From Selenomonadales bacterium (GTDB taxonomy: Bacteria; Bacillota; Clostridia; Christensenellales; QALW01): a stretch of DNA of 64,000 nucleotides. The stretch is taken from contig QALW01000021.1 of NCBI GenBank assembly GCA_003150515.1, positions 153,760 to 217,759 of the forward strand. The letters run 5' to 3'. The notes beneath the pieces are model-generated. The model saw only the letters and a list, made by a program, of their open reading frames with translations, was not told the origin of the DNA and did not search any database. This document shows, piece after piece, positions 51,119 through 60,358 of the stretch (within the stretch, counting starts at the first letter, position 1; each line of letters opens with the position of its first letter). Both the position numbers and the translations under genes were made by a program.

Positions 51119-52543
51119 CTATTTAATTACGCTTATCGCATCCGTTATAGTCTTTTCATAGGCTTCCATGCCATACTTATCGACTTCCGCCTTATTCTTC
51201 TCCCCATGCGTTAAGCAGCCCGCGCCTCCTATGCATCCTCCCACGCAAGCCATTCCCTCAATAAAATTGCCTACCGGCAGTTTTTTAGAAGCCTTAAGCA
51301 GCGCGACTCTGCATTCCTCTATGCCATCGCAGGCCACCGGCTTAAATTCAAAATCAGTAAGCCCCTGCTCTTTAAGCGCCTGGCGCACCGCGTCAGTAAG
51401 CCCCCCGCTGCGCGCAAAAATCCGGCCAAAATATGAAGCGTTATCCAAAACGTCCTCAGACAATGCTGTAATATCAATATCCCGGCTGTCAAAAAGCGCC
51501 TGAAGCTCTTCAAAAGTAATAACGCAATCTATATACGGTCTAACCGACTCCTTCTGGAACTCCATCTTTTTAGCCGTACAAGGCCCTATAAAAATCACCT
51601 TAGCCTCAGGAGTGGTATCCTTTATGTATTTAGCAATAGTAGCCATGGGCGACAGATTATGCGATATATTAGCTTCAAGCTCCGGAAACTGCTTTTTAAT
51701 ATAATCCACAAACGCCGGGCAGCAGGAACTGGTTAAAAAGCCCTTTTCCGCTAATTCCGCGGCCTCAGCATATGAAACCATATCCGCTCCCAGCGCCGCC
51801 TCCACTACATGGAAAAAGCCTAATTGCTTAATCCCGCTTATCACCTGCCCCAGTTTTGCATATGTAAACTGGCTTGATATGGACGGCGCCACCACGGCAT
51901 AAAGCTTATAATTCTTATTCTCTTCGCTCTCCTTTATAAGCTTTACTACGTCCAGAATAAAAGATTTATCCATAATGGCTCCAAACGGGCACTGATATAC
52001 GCACGCTCCGCAGGCTATGCATTTGCTGTTGTCTATGCAGGCCGCCTTGGATTCGTTCATAGATATCGCCTTAACCTTGCACGCGTTCTGACAGGGGCGC
52101 TTATCGTTCACTATTGCGCTGTACGGGCACACTTTAGCGCACTTTCCGCATTCAATGCATTTGGATTTATCAATTATAGCCTTTTGGTTATTGTCAAAGG
52201 ATATGGCGCCGCGGGGGCAGGCTCCTTCGCAGCGATGAGCTATGCAGCCGCGGCAGGCGTTTGTAACTTCATAGCCGCCTACAGGGCATTCATCACAGGC
52301 AATTTCTATTACTTCAATTACATTTTCGTTGTTTTTATCCCCGCCCATCGCCAGCTTAACACGCTCTGAAAGAATAGCTCTTTCTTTATATACGCAGCAG
52401 CGCATAGTAGGCTTATTGCCCGGAACAATTATTTTAGGAATATCCAGCAGATTTTCCTGCAAGGTTCCGTTAAAGGCCTGCCGCGCAACCTCTTTAAGCA
52501 CATTGTATTTTAAATCCTGAACTTTGGTGTCAAACTTTCTCAT
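51119..52543 (-). CDS. [FeFe] hydrogenase, group-B-like catalytic protein
   Basis: A 474-residue protein. The N-terminal 150 residues carry several ferredoxin-type clusters (CIECGKCAKVCPYS, CIACGACVYQCPFG and an additional Cys-rich stretch ACRGCIAHRCEGACP). The H-cluster domain follows, with L1 TSSCCPAF, L2 IGPCTAKKMEF and L3 MACVGGCIGGAG. All three H-cluster motifs have their cysteines, so the protein should be able to hold the active site. The L1/L2 variants resemble group B rather than group A enzymes. I chose the ATG at 52543, downstream of GGAAAGGA; a TTG upstream abuts the previous gene. It is last in the four-gene operon. Proton reduction in vivo is inferred. Confidence 0.87.
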   Translation of the reverse strand: MRKFDTKVQDLKYNVLKEVARQAFNGTLQENLLDIPKIIVPGNKPTMRCCVYKERAILSERVKLAMGGDKNNENVIEVIEIACDECPVGGYEVTNACRGCIAHRCEGACPRGAISFDNNQKAIIDKSKCIECGKCAKVCPYSAIVNDKRPCQNACKVKAISMNESKAACIDNSKCIACGACVYQCPFGAIMDKSFILDVVKLIKESEENKNYKLYAVVAPSISSQFTYAKLGQVISGIKQLGFFHVVEAALGADMVSYAEAAELAEKGFLTSSCCPAFVDYIKKQFPELEANISHNLSPMATIAKYIKDTTPEAKVIFIGPCTAKKMEFQKESVRPYIDCVITFEELQALFDSRDIDITALSEDVLDNASYFGRIFARSGGLTDAVRQALKEQGLTDFEFKPVACDGIEECRVALLKASKKLPVGNFIEGMACVGGCIGGAGCLTHGEKNKAEVDKYGMEAYEKTITDAISVIK

Positions 52544-52558
52544 AATTATCCTTTCCAA

Positions 52559-53728
52559 TTAAAAATAGCTTACCTTTATTCGCTTGCCCATTTTTTTAAG
52601 GCAATCGGCTAATTCGTCAACCAATCTCATCTTAATATTGAAATTTATAGGCAAATCCGGATTCTGATGAGCTGGATTGACCGCCCGCCCTACGTAAAAA
52701 TTTATATCCGTAGCGTCCTCAAAGAGCATGCGCGCGATACAGGAAGCTCCGTCCTTTTTATAGCTCCATTGAGTGTAGGATTGATTTTCGCGCAAATAAT
52801 CCTGCGCATAGCTCAATACTTTATTTATGGTGATTACCCCTTCGGTTACAAGATCTACTCCCTCAATTTCTGCCGTAGGAGGTATATCCGGATCGAAAAA
52901 ATCTAATTTAGGCTTTAATTCCTTATGCAGATACGCCGCGGCAATGGTGGAGGTGGTGCCTCCGCATACGATATGCTTGCCCTCTTTAGAGAAAAATAAA
53001 GACATCATCTTATCGTTATCCTCCCTATTGGAAGGCGGCCCTATAACAAGATTGACAGGCTCCCGCCTACGTATGCGTATTGTGCAGACAGTAGTGTCGT
53101 CCCCCGGCTCATAGCCGTATAGCTTGTCGCATTCGTCCAGAAGAATGGTAGTAAGAGTTTTGGCAGTAAAGCCAACGTCATAGAAAGTCTCCATGAATTC
53201 TATAATATTCTTTCTTTCCCAGCCAAAATTCAGCGTCATGCCCACCCCGGCATGTATGCATCCATCGCTCATAGCTATAAATATATCGTTTTCTTTCAGC
53301 GCAATCTTAGATTGATAGATGGTCTTTCCGTCTATGCTCAGAATGGAGGAAGGAATTTCATAATTAGCTCCGTCCCGCAAAAGGATGACATGGGGATTGT
53401 CATACTGAATAATCTCCGCCTCCTCATTATTCACTATGCGAATAATGGTAAACGTAGAATAAGCCACGCCCCGTTCAGAGCATACCGGAAGAGTCGCGGC
53501 TATGGTATGCACGCATTCCTGTATATCCATGCCGTCCGCCATCATAGTAGAAATAATCTTAGAGGTCAGAGTAGACAATATGCTTGCTTTAACGCCGCTG
53601 CCCATGCCGTCCGCCAGTACGATAATTTCCGAATTATCCTGCCGCACAACATCGACATGGTCGCCGCATAGCTGCTCTCCCATTTTATTCAGGCTCCTCC
53701 AGCCTATATCAGCGCAAAGATCATTCAT
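52559..53728 (-). CDS. SpoIIE/RsbU-type PP2C serine phosphatase
   Basis: A 389-residue protein phosphatase of the PP2C/SpoIIE kind. GDHVDVVRQ begins the catalytic domain, ADGMGSGVKASILS carries the metal-binding DGMGxG, and SDGCIHAGVG and GDDTTVCTIR complete the metal site. The remaining C-terminal part (about 230-389) has no recognised domain but ends with a small basic segment. It overlaps the HydS-like gene by eight bases and precedes the hydrogenase gene. Its partner is not in the window; the obvious idea is that it dephosphorylates an anti-sigma-type or sensory partner in response to the hydrogenase sensor. Confidence 0.87.
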   Translation of the reverse strand: MNDLCADIGWRSLNKMGEQLCGDHVDVVRQDNSEIIVLADGMGSGVKASILSTLTSKIISTMMADGMDIQECVHTIAATLPVCSERGVAYSTFTIIRIVNNEEAEIIQYDNPHVILLRDGANYEIPSSILSIDGKTIYQSKIALKENDIFIAMSDGCIHAGVGMTLNFGWERKNIIEFMETFYDVGFTAKTLTTILLDECDKLYGYEPGDDTTVCTIRIRRREPVNLVIGPPSNREDNDKMMSLFFSKEGKHIVCGGTTSTIAAAYLHKELKPKLDFFDPDIPPTAEIEGVDLVTEGVITINKVLSYAQDYLRENQSYTQWSYKKDGASCIARMLFEDATDINFYVGRAVNPAHQNPDLPINFNIKMRLVDELADCLKKMGKRIKVSYF

Positions 53729-55394
53729 CTGAAATGCTCTCCTTAAGCTTGGCCAGAGCTATTTTAGTTTCGGCCGCGGTTTCTCCCAACAGGGACGCAA
53801 TTTCCTGCACTACGCGCATCTGCTTATCCACGACTTTATCGGCCGTCTCAATAGTGGCGCGGCTAATAGCTTCCTTTTTCTCCTTTTCATTCTCTATATC
53901 GGTTATATCCCTCATGATGCAGATAATAATCTTATATTCCTTATCATACAGGATTGTCTCTTCTACATATTTTCTATATTCGGCTAAATATACTCTGCGG
54001 TCCCGTATGCTCGTCCCGCTCTGCTTTACTTCCAGAAAATCCTTCGGATCCAAAATACGCACAACCTGCTCGCCCAGCACGTCGCCGGCGCTCCTGATAT
54101 TCATTATATCCCGCGCCGCCGCGTTAATTTGCTGCACTTCAAAATCCTCGTTCAGCACAATAATGCCGTTGGGCGTATTGCTTATAATATTATCAGAAAA
54201 GCTTTCCGCCTTATCCTTCAAATAAGGCAGGCACATATTTAAATCCGCCTTTCCCTGATAAACTGCAATCGCTTTTTCCCGGCAGGTATTATATCCGCAG
54301 CTTCCGCAGTTTAATTCGTCCTCAGGCTTAAGCTTGCCTATTTTTTTGAGAATCGCTTCTATTTCGGACTGCGTGGGCATAGCTCTGGACGTCCCAATAA
54401 AATCATGTTCGCGATATATTTCCTCCGGAGAAACAGGCGCCACGTCGAAATCCTCGCTTTTAGCATATGAGGCCACCTGATTATAATTGCTCACCGGACT
54501 GCAATGATATTTTTCCATAACCGGACCGCCTACGCAGCTTCCCCGGCAGGCGGACATCTCTATAAAGCAATTTCTTAAATTGCCTTTTTCAATTTCCCTG
54601 AGCGCCGCTATACAGTCCTCCGTGCCGTCCAGCGCCAAATAGCTGTAATCCTTTCGGGGCAAAAACATAGATTTCAGAATGCCGCCCGTTGTAGGAAACA
54701 ACCGCGCTCTTCCCTTGGAATTATCCTCCCTTGTGCGCTCCAGGCTAACTCCGCGCTTGCGCATAAGACTGGAAAGCTCCTCAAAGGTCAGCACGCAGTC
54801 CACGGGCCCGGGGTATCTATCCGCCTCGTCCTTTTTAGAAACGCACGGACCGATAAAAATGGTCTTCGCGTCAGGATAGCGCTTTTTTATATCCATACAA
54901 TGAGCCTGCATGGGCGAAACCACTTTGGCAAGATATCTAAGAGCGGAAGGAAAATATTTTTCTATGAGCAGGTTAATAGAATGACAGCAGGAAGATATAA
55001 TTACATCCTGTTCTCCCTCTTGTAAAAGCCTGTCGTATTCTTTCTTAACTATAGTCGCGCCGATAGCCGTTTCCTCGGCGGCATAAAAGCCAAGCTGCTT
55101 AAGCGCCTTTTCCATAGCCTCTATGCCCGCTCCGTCATAATTAGCCGTAAAGGAAGGCGCCAGGCTGGCTATTACCTTGCCACTGTTAAGCAGCACTTCC
55201 GCCTTTTCAGTATTGTCCGCAATCTCTTTGGCGCCCTGCGGACATACTACAAAGCATTGTCCGCATAAAATGCATTCTTCCGGCACAATATGCGCCTGAT
55301 TAGCCGAAATCCTTATGGATTTTACCGGACAATGACGTATGCATTTATAACAGTTTTTGCAATTAGATTTTTTCAGCCTTAAAAATTCAGCCAT
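53721..55394 (-). CDS. HydS-like [FeFe]-hydrogenase-family sensor with PAS domain (group C)
   Basis: A 557-residue protein. Two N-terminal [4Fe-4S] sites (CKNCYKCIRHCPVKS, CILCGQCFVVCPQGA) lead to an H-cluster-like domain with L1 SSCCHS (His replaces Pro), L2 IGPCVSKKDEA and L3 ACRGSCVGGPVM. An extra [4Fe-4S] motif, NCGSCGYNTC (about residue 375), follows, then a PAS domain (about 408-500, PNGIIVLNEDFEVQQIN) and a helical C-terminus. Layout and L1 variant match sensory (group C, HydS/HfsB-like) hydrogenases rather than catalytic ones. AGGGAGG precedes the ATG. The output may be the phosphatase encoded next. No kinase domain is present. Confidence 0.88.
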   Translation of the reverse strand: MAEFLRLKKSNCKNCYKCIRHCPVKSIRISANQAHIVPEECILCGQCFVVCPQGAKEIADNTEKAEVLLNSGKVIASLAPSFTANYDGAGIEAMEKALKQLGFYAAEETAIGATIVKKEYDRLLQEGEQDVIISSCCHSINLLIEKYFPSALRYLAKVVSPMQAHCMDIKKRYPDAKTIFIGPCVSKKDEADRYPGPVDCVLTFEELSSLMRKRGVSLERTREDNSKGRARLFPTTGGILKSMFLPRKDYSYLALDGTEDCIAALREIEKGNLRNCFIEMSACRGSCVGGPVMEKYHCSPVSNYNQVASYAKSEDFDVAPVSPEEIYREHDFIGTSRAMPTQSEIEAILKKIGKLKPEDELNCGSCGYNTCREKAIAVYQGKADLNMCLPYLKDKAESFSDNIISNTPNGIIVLNEDFEVQQINAAARDIMNIRSAGDVLGEQVVRILDPKDFLEVKQSGTSIRDRRVYLAEYRKYVEETILYDKEYKIIICIMRDITDIENEKEKKEAISRATIETADKVVDKQMRVVQEIASLLGETAAETKIALAKLKESISDE

Positions 55395-55440
55395 TTTAGT
55401 CCTCCCTGCCCTTTTTTAAGAGTGCTGGTTAATTGATAGC

Positions 55441-55680
55441 TTATATCCTGCTCAGTATTTCACGGTTAAAGAACTGCTCTGTGCTCTCGGGCGAAAGAGA
55501 ATATAATTCCCCGTCCAGCGTCACGCACACGCCTTTCTGGCAGTTGCCCATGCAAAAGGTGCCGCTTAATTCCACCCTGTCTCCAAGAGCGTTCTTCTCA
55601 ATAAGCTGCTGCAAGCCCTGCACCACCTGTCTGGAACCCTTAAGATGGCACGAGCTGCCAATACATACCGTAATTTTCAT
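55441..55680 (-). CDS. [2Fe-2S] thioredoxin-like ferredoxin (NuoE-like)
   Basis: A 79-residue protein of the NuoE-like thioredoxin-fold [2Fe-2S] family. The four cysteines of this cluster type are visible: C6 and C11 in VCIGSSCHLKG, and C43 and C47 in GTFCMGNCQKG. It is the first gene of the hydrogenase operon, 46 bases before the HydS-like gene, and probably passes electrons to or from the Fe-S sites of the operon's other proteins. Confidence 0.88.
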   Translation of the reverse strand: MKITVCIGSSCHLKGSRQVVQGLQQLIEKNALGDRVELSGTFCMGNCQKGVCVTLDGELYSLSPESTEQFFNREILSRI

Positions 55681-55805
55681 GCTTGCGTCTCCTTTCCTGA
55701 TGCTCTTTTCCTAGCCCGTCCGCCGTTATCAGCAGCGGATAATATATTTTTATTCTAAACGCATCCCGAATCCATTTTTCAAATCTCCGGCGCGTTTTTT
55801 ACAAT

Positions 55806-57569
55806 TCAGCCTACAGCTTCGCTGACGGCGTAAGTCACGGGGAAATCGCCTCTGGAGGTTGAATAGGTGGTGCGAACCAACAGCTCTCCCTCTCTGCCCG
55901 CGTCCAGAATGCCGTTTACGCAGTCAAACAGCTTGGACAGGCTGCCCGAAGCTATATCGTAGCAATATATTTCATGCATAAATACGTCTTCCTCCGTATC
56001 GGATACGACATACACTTTATCGTTATTAACCGAGAAGAAATAATCGCTTATTATCCGCTCCCCTATAAGCTCCTTGCTCTCGCCCGTCTGGTTATCATAT
56101 AAACTAAGCTTTGTATAGCCGTCCGACATATCCGCTTCATTGCTCTGCAAAAGAATATATCTGCCGTCCGAGCTCATAGAAAACATGCCCACCTCGGCTA
56201 TTTCGTTCTGTTCGCCGCTCTCAAGCTCCAGGCTTACAAGAGTTTCCGCCTCATCCACGACATCAATATAATATAATTTTCCGTCAAAGGCATAAAGGGA
56301 GGTATCTATTCCCGCTCCCTCTGAAACAGGGGAAGTCTCTCCCGAGGCAATATCGTATTTCTTAAGATTGAGCATTATATCCACAGCGGACATCATATAT
56401 ATGCTCTGGCTGTCGGAAGCCCAGGCAATGCCGGAAATATATGTTCCCACCTCTTCCTCGGGAAGATTGGTCCGGGTGTGAGTATTAAAATCATAGATAG
56501 AGCAATACTGAATTTCATCAACCTGCTCTATTATAAGCAGCTTGGAGCCGTCGGGCGAATAAGCTCCGAACACAATCTGGGCGTATTCGTCGTTAAGCAA
56601 TTGGGTTTTAACCCCCTGGCTATCCACCGTAAAGAGATATTCCAGGGCCATCTCGTCGTAAGACGTGCCCTCGCTTCTCTTAGAAAATACCGCCGTGCTC
56701 TTATCGGGCGACCAGCATATAAATACTCCGTCGGGGAAGAGCGCCTGAGCGGTTTCCTCCTGCCCGTCCCGACGTATTACCTTTTTTAAATTAATGGCGT
56801 CCAAATCCTCCTGGGCATAATATTCAGGAAGCTTGCCCGCTTCAAGCTGAATGACTCTTAATTCCTTGCCGGCCAGCGCCTCGGAAAAATCAGTTTTGAT
56901 TTTATTCATAAGAGCCTCGGCTTCGCTTTGCTCCCCAAAGGCGCGGCTAATCATTACAACGTTGGTAAGATCCGTCGCAAGCGTGGGCGTGAGCTCCGCT
57001 TCCTCGGGCAGGCTGCCCTCTGAATATTCGTAATAGAGATTGCCCACGACATAATAAGCCTGAGAAGCCTGGAAATCCTTTTTAGCCAAATCTACAACAA
57101 GCCGGCCGTCCTCTTCAGAAACCGTCATATTGGTCATAGAGGATAAATTAAAATATAAATCAGTCGCGCCCGAACGGCTTTCAGAAGGCAGCACCTTTAC
57201 AACTCCTCCTTGGATAAGGCCGGTTTCGTCGCTGATAATGCTGTTGTTGACATAATCCCAATGGGCAAGCGCCGCAATGCTTAATTTAAGTCTGTACGGA
57301 GTATCCGTTAAGGAAAGCGTATAGGGCGGCAGGCCCTTCATGGCCTGTTCCTGCGCCGTGACTCCCTCGCTTCCGCATACAAAGGAAAACACCAGCCTTA
57401 CTCCCTGTTCGGTTTTTTCCACAAGAATATCCTTTAAATTTGCGCTTTCCTGCTCGGAGCCTCCAGAGACAACGTTCAAAGCGTCCGAAGGATTGTTTGT
57501 CTCTTTTCCGCACGAGCTGAGACATAAGAGCATAATGCCCGCAAGCATAAAAGCTATTAATTTTTTCAT
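55806..57569 (-). CDS. Beta-propeller lipoprotein (second copy of the TolB/WD40-like design)
   Basis: A 587-residue lipoprotein: signal (about 3-17) with lipobox LSSC, giving a lipidated Cys after cleavage. The first 200 residues have an all-beta AMIN-like character (YRLKLSIAALAHWDY). After a helical stretch (residues about 200-250), repeated blades contain phrases such as AYSPDGSKLLIIEQ, AWASDSQSIYMMSA, SMSSDGRYILLQS and VNNDKVYVVSD. The blades resemble those of the 560-residue protein at 6523-8205, but here the attachment is a lipid rather than a helix. There is no catalytic signature. The gene stands between the hydrogenase operon and mtaD-ahcY and is probably independent. Function unknown. 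Confidence 0.75.
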   Translation of the reverse strand: MKKLIAFMLAGIMLLCLSSCGKETNNPSDALNVVSGGSEQESANLKDILVEKTEQGVRLVFSFVCGSEGVTAQEQAMKGLPPYTLSLTDTPYRLKLSIAALAHWDYVNNSIISDETGLIQGGVVKVLPSESRSGATDLYFNLSSMTNMTVSEEDGRLVVDLAKKDFQASQAYYVVGNLYYEYSEGSLPEEAELTPTLATDLTNVVMISRAFGEQSEAEALMNKIKTDFSEALAGKELRVIQLEAGKLPEYYAQEDLDAINLKKVIRRDGQEETAQALFPDGVFICWSPDKSTAVFSKRSEGTSYDEMALEYLFTVDSQGVKTQLLNDEYAQIVFGAYSPDGSKLLIIEQVDEIQYCSIYDFNTHTRTNLPEEEVGTYISGIAWASDSQSIYMMSAVDIMLNLKKYDIASGETSPVSEGAGIDTSLYAFDGKLYYIDVVDEAETLVSLELESGEQNEIAEVGMFSMSSDGRYILLQSNEADMSDGYTKLSLYDNQTGESKELIGERIISDYFFSVNNDKVYVVSDTEEDVFMHEIYCYDIASGSLSKLFDCVNGILDAGREGELLVRTTYSTSRGDFPVTYAVSEAVG

Positions 57570-57672
57570 ACTGCTATTCCTTTCATGATTATTTCCGTCT
57601 TGCAGACGGGATAAAGTTATATTCCCCGTAAAAATACACGTCCCCGTCCCTAAAAGGGCATTATAAATAATT

Positions 57673-58944
57673 TCAGAACAAAGCTGCGCAAAGCTCCTTC
57701 AGCCGCGCGGCCGCGCGTTCCTTATCCACAGTAAGGCATTCCCCTTCTTTAACCAGCACGCGCCCGTTTACAATATTATAGCGAACATCGCAGCTTTCAG
57801 CGCTGTATGCAATAATTCCATAGACGTCGTGCACAGGCTCTAAAAACAGAGAGGGATACAATACGAGCACATCGGCCGCGAAGCCCTCTTTAATCCTGCC
57901 TCCCTTATAGCCCAAAGCGGCCGCGCCGTTGACCGTGGCCATTTCAACAGCCGAATAAGCGTCAAGCGCCTGAGCGTCAAGCGTATAGCCCTTTTGGAGC
58001 ACAGAAGCCGTAAAGAGCTCCCTAAACATATCCAAATTATTATTGCTGCCGTTTCCGTCCGTCCCTAAGGCCGGCTTTATACCCGTTTCCAGCATAAGCT
58101 TGACAGGCGCTATGCCGCTGGCCAGCTTTAGATTGCTGACGGGATTATGCACGGGAATAATGTTATGCTCCAGCATTAACGACATATCCTCCCTGCTCAC
58201 CACCGTACAATGAGCGGCTATGGTGCTTTCAGGCAGGCCCAGGCTCGCAAGCCATTTAATGGGCGAGACGCCGTGCCGCTCCATGCAGCCCTGAACTTCC
58301 GCGACAGTTTCGCTTGCATGTATATAAAACGGACTTCCCCAGCTTTTCGCCCGGCTTATAACTTCCCTGAGCGCGTTTTCCGAACATGTGTATTCGGCGT
58401 GAGCCGAGGCCAGCACGTTAATCCTGCCCTCCCGGCCGTTATAGAGCTTATACATTTCTTCCAGTTCAGCCAGCCGGCGCTTTAAGCCGGCCTCGCCGTC
58501 TGCGTCCACAACATTTCTGCTTATAAACGCCCTTACGCCGCTCTCCAGGCAGGCCCGGGCTGTCCCCGTAACGTCCAGATACATATCGTTTACGCAGGCG
58601 CTGCCTCTCTCCAGGGCTTCGGCGCAGGCTATAAGAGCAAAATGATAAATCAGTTGATCGTCCAGCTTATCTTCAATCTTAAAAATCCTCTCCAGCCATT
58701 TATTCAAGGGCAAATCTGAGGCAAAGCTTCGGAAGCAGCTCATGCCCAAATGCGTATGGGCGTTTACCAGGCCGGGCATAACTATGCCTCCGCGCGCGTC
58801 AATAACTTCGGCGTTATCAGCATTAACCAGAGCCTCCCCCACATATTTTATTTCTGTGCCGCTGATTAAAACGCATCCGTTTCTATATACAGCGCCGTCA
58901 TCCATTGTAACTATATGCGCATTTTTGATTAAAATGTCTTTCAT
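57673..58944 (-). CDS. mtaD: S-adenosylhomocysteine/5'-methylthioadenosine deaminase (MtaD-like amidohydrolase)
   Basis: A 423-residue metal-dependent amidohydrolase. VNAHTHLGM (first His pair), HAEYTCSENAL, HASET (metal His), HCTVV and GTDGNGSNNNLDM (metal Asp) line up with MtaD/SAH deaminases. The enzyme would deaminate SAH to S-inosylhomocysteine or MTA to methylthioinosine. It overlaps ahcY by four bases and is translated after it, so both act on S-adenosylhomocysteine or related nucleosides. Confidence 0.9.
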   Translation of the reverse strand: MKDILIKNAHIVTMDDGAVYRNGCVLISGTEIKYVGEALVNADNAEVIDARGGIVMPGLVNAHTHLGMSCFRSFASDLPLNKWLERIFKIEDKLDDQLIYHFALIACAEALERGSACVNDMYLDVTGTARACLESGVRAFISRNVVDADGEAGLKRRLAELEEMYKLYNGREGRINVLASAHAEYTCSENALREVISRAKSWGSPFYIHASETVAEVQGCMERHGVSPIKWLASLGLPESTIAAHCTVVSREDMSLMLEHNIIPVHNPVSNLKLASGIAPVKLMLETGIKPALGTDGNGSNNNLDMFRELFTASVLQKGYTLDAQALDAYSAVEMATVNGAAALGYKGGRIKEGFAADVLVLYPSLFLEPVHDVYGIIAYSAESCDVRYNIVNGRVLVKEGECLTVDKERAAARLKELCAALF

Positions 58945-60194
58945 AGCCCCTCCCTCTCGGCGTCGCCGTATAAATACTCTCTCTGCGCCGGGGAAAGCTC
59001 GTCAATAGCCGCTCCCATGCTTCTGAGCTTAAGCCGGGCTACCCGCTTATCCAATTCCTCCGGAACATCATACACCTTATTCTTCAGAATTGAATAATTT
59101 TGAGCTATATAGCGTGCGGTAAGAAGCTGCAAAGCAAAAGAAGTATCCATTATTTCGGCCGGATGTCCGTCTCCGGCGGCTAAATTAACCAATCTGCCCT
59201 CAGCCAGCAGATATAATTTCCTTCCGTCCCGCATATAATAGCAATCAATATTTTTGCGGACGCATTCTTTTTTAACGGCCGCGCTTTCCAGAAACGCTTT
59301 ATCCACTTCAACGTCAAAATGGCCTGCATTGCACATAATCGCCCCATCCCGCATTTGCTTCATATGGGCTTCAGTAATCACTTGCTTGCAGCCGGTAGCC
59401 GTTATAAAGAGCTCGCCCAGTTTGCACGCTTCCAGCATAGGCATAACTTCATAGCCGTCCATGACCGCCTCTATTGCTTTAAATGGGTTTATTTCGCAGA
59501 CAGTTACCCTTGCTCCCAGAGCCTTAGCGCGCATAGCTATGCCTCTTCCGCACCAGCCATAACCAGCTATAACCACTCTGCGCCCCGCCACCAGCAGATT
59601 AGTCGTGCGCATTATGCCGTCCCATACAGACTGGCCCGTGCCGTATCTATTATCAAAAAGATATTTGCTCATAGCGTCGTTTACAGCAATCATGGGAAAA
59701 AGGAGCTCGCCTCTGTTTTGACGCGCGCGCAGCCGCAGCACTCCGGTCGTCGTTTCTTCAGCGCCGCCCCTGATATTCTCCGCAGCGTTTTTCAATTTTC
59801 CATGCAGCAGCGAAACCAGATCGCCGCCGTCGTCTATTATCTGATGGGGCTTATTCTCAAGCGTGCAGCACAAATGCCGTTCATATTCCTCCTCGTTCGC
59901 TCCATGAACTGCAAAAACTTCAACCTCCTGAGCAAGAGCGGCCGCAACATCGTCCTGAGTGGAAAGTGGATTGCAGCCCGTAGCATAAACCTGAGCTCCT
60001 CCCGCTTTAAGGACTAAAGCCATATACGCCGTTTTAGCTTCCATATGGATGGACAAAGCTATTCTTATTCCCTCCAAAGGCCGCTCGCGCGCAAACTCTT
60101 CTTCTATAATATTTAATACAGGCATATGGGCGCGCACCCACTGTATTTTACGCCAGCCTTCTTCGGCCAGACTCATATCCTTAATAAGGCTCAT
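58941..60194 (-). CDS. ahcY: Adenosylhomocysteinase
   Basis: Splits S-adenosylhomocysteine into homocysteine and adenosine using bound NAD. The 417-residue protein lacks the 40-residue insert of many AhcY enzymes, as in archaeal and clostridial forms. ATGCNPLSTQDDVAAAL is diagnostic. The NAD-binding motif is VVIAGYGWCGRGIAMRAKAL, and the substrate helix includes TTNLLVAGRR just before it. AAAAGGAG lies before the ATG. mtaD follows with overlap. Confidence 0.95.
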   Translation of the reverse strand: MSLIKDMSLAEEGWRKIQWVRAHMPVLNIIEEEFARERPLEGIRIALSIHMEAKTAYMALVLKAGGAQVYATGCNPLSTQDDVAAALAQEVEVFAVHGANEEEYERHLCCTLENKPHQIIDDGGDLVSLLHGKLKNAAENIRGGAEETTTGVLRLRARQNRGELLFPMIAVNDAMSKYLFDNRYGTGQSVWDGIMRTTNLLVAGRRVVIAGYGWCGRGIAMRAKALGARVTVCEINPFKAIEAVMDGYEVMPMLEACKLGELFITATGCKQVITEAHMKQMRDGAIMCNAGHFDVEVDKAFLESAAVKKECVRKNIDCYYMRDGRKLYLLAEGRLVNLAAGDGHPAEIMDTSFALQLLTARYIAQNYSILKNKVYDVPEELDKRVARLKLRSMGAAIDELSPAQREYLYGDAEREGL

Positions 60195-60358
60195 GAAAGT
60201 TCTCCTTTTATAGATTAACGCTAAGATAATTATACAATAAAAAACGAAAAAACGCTATAAAAATCTAAAAATATATTCAGGGAATCACTTGATATATTGT
60301 AAATAATTATATGTGTTATTTTGCCTGTTTTTTGCAATATTTTAATTGCAAAAATTAC

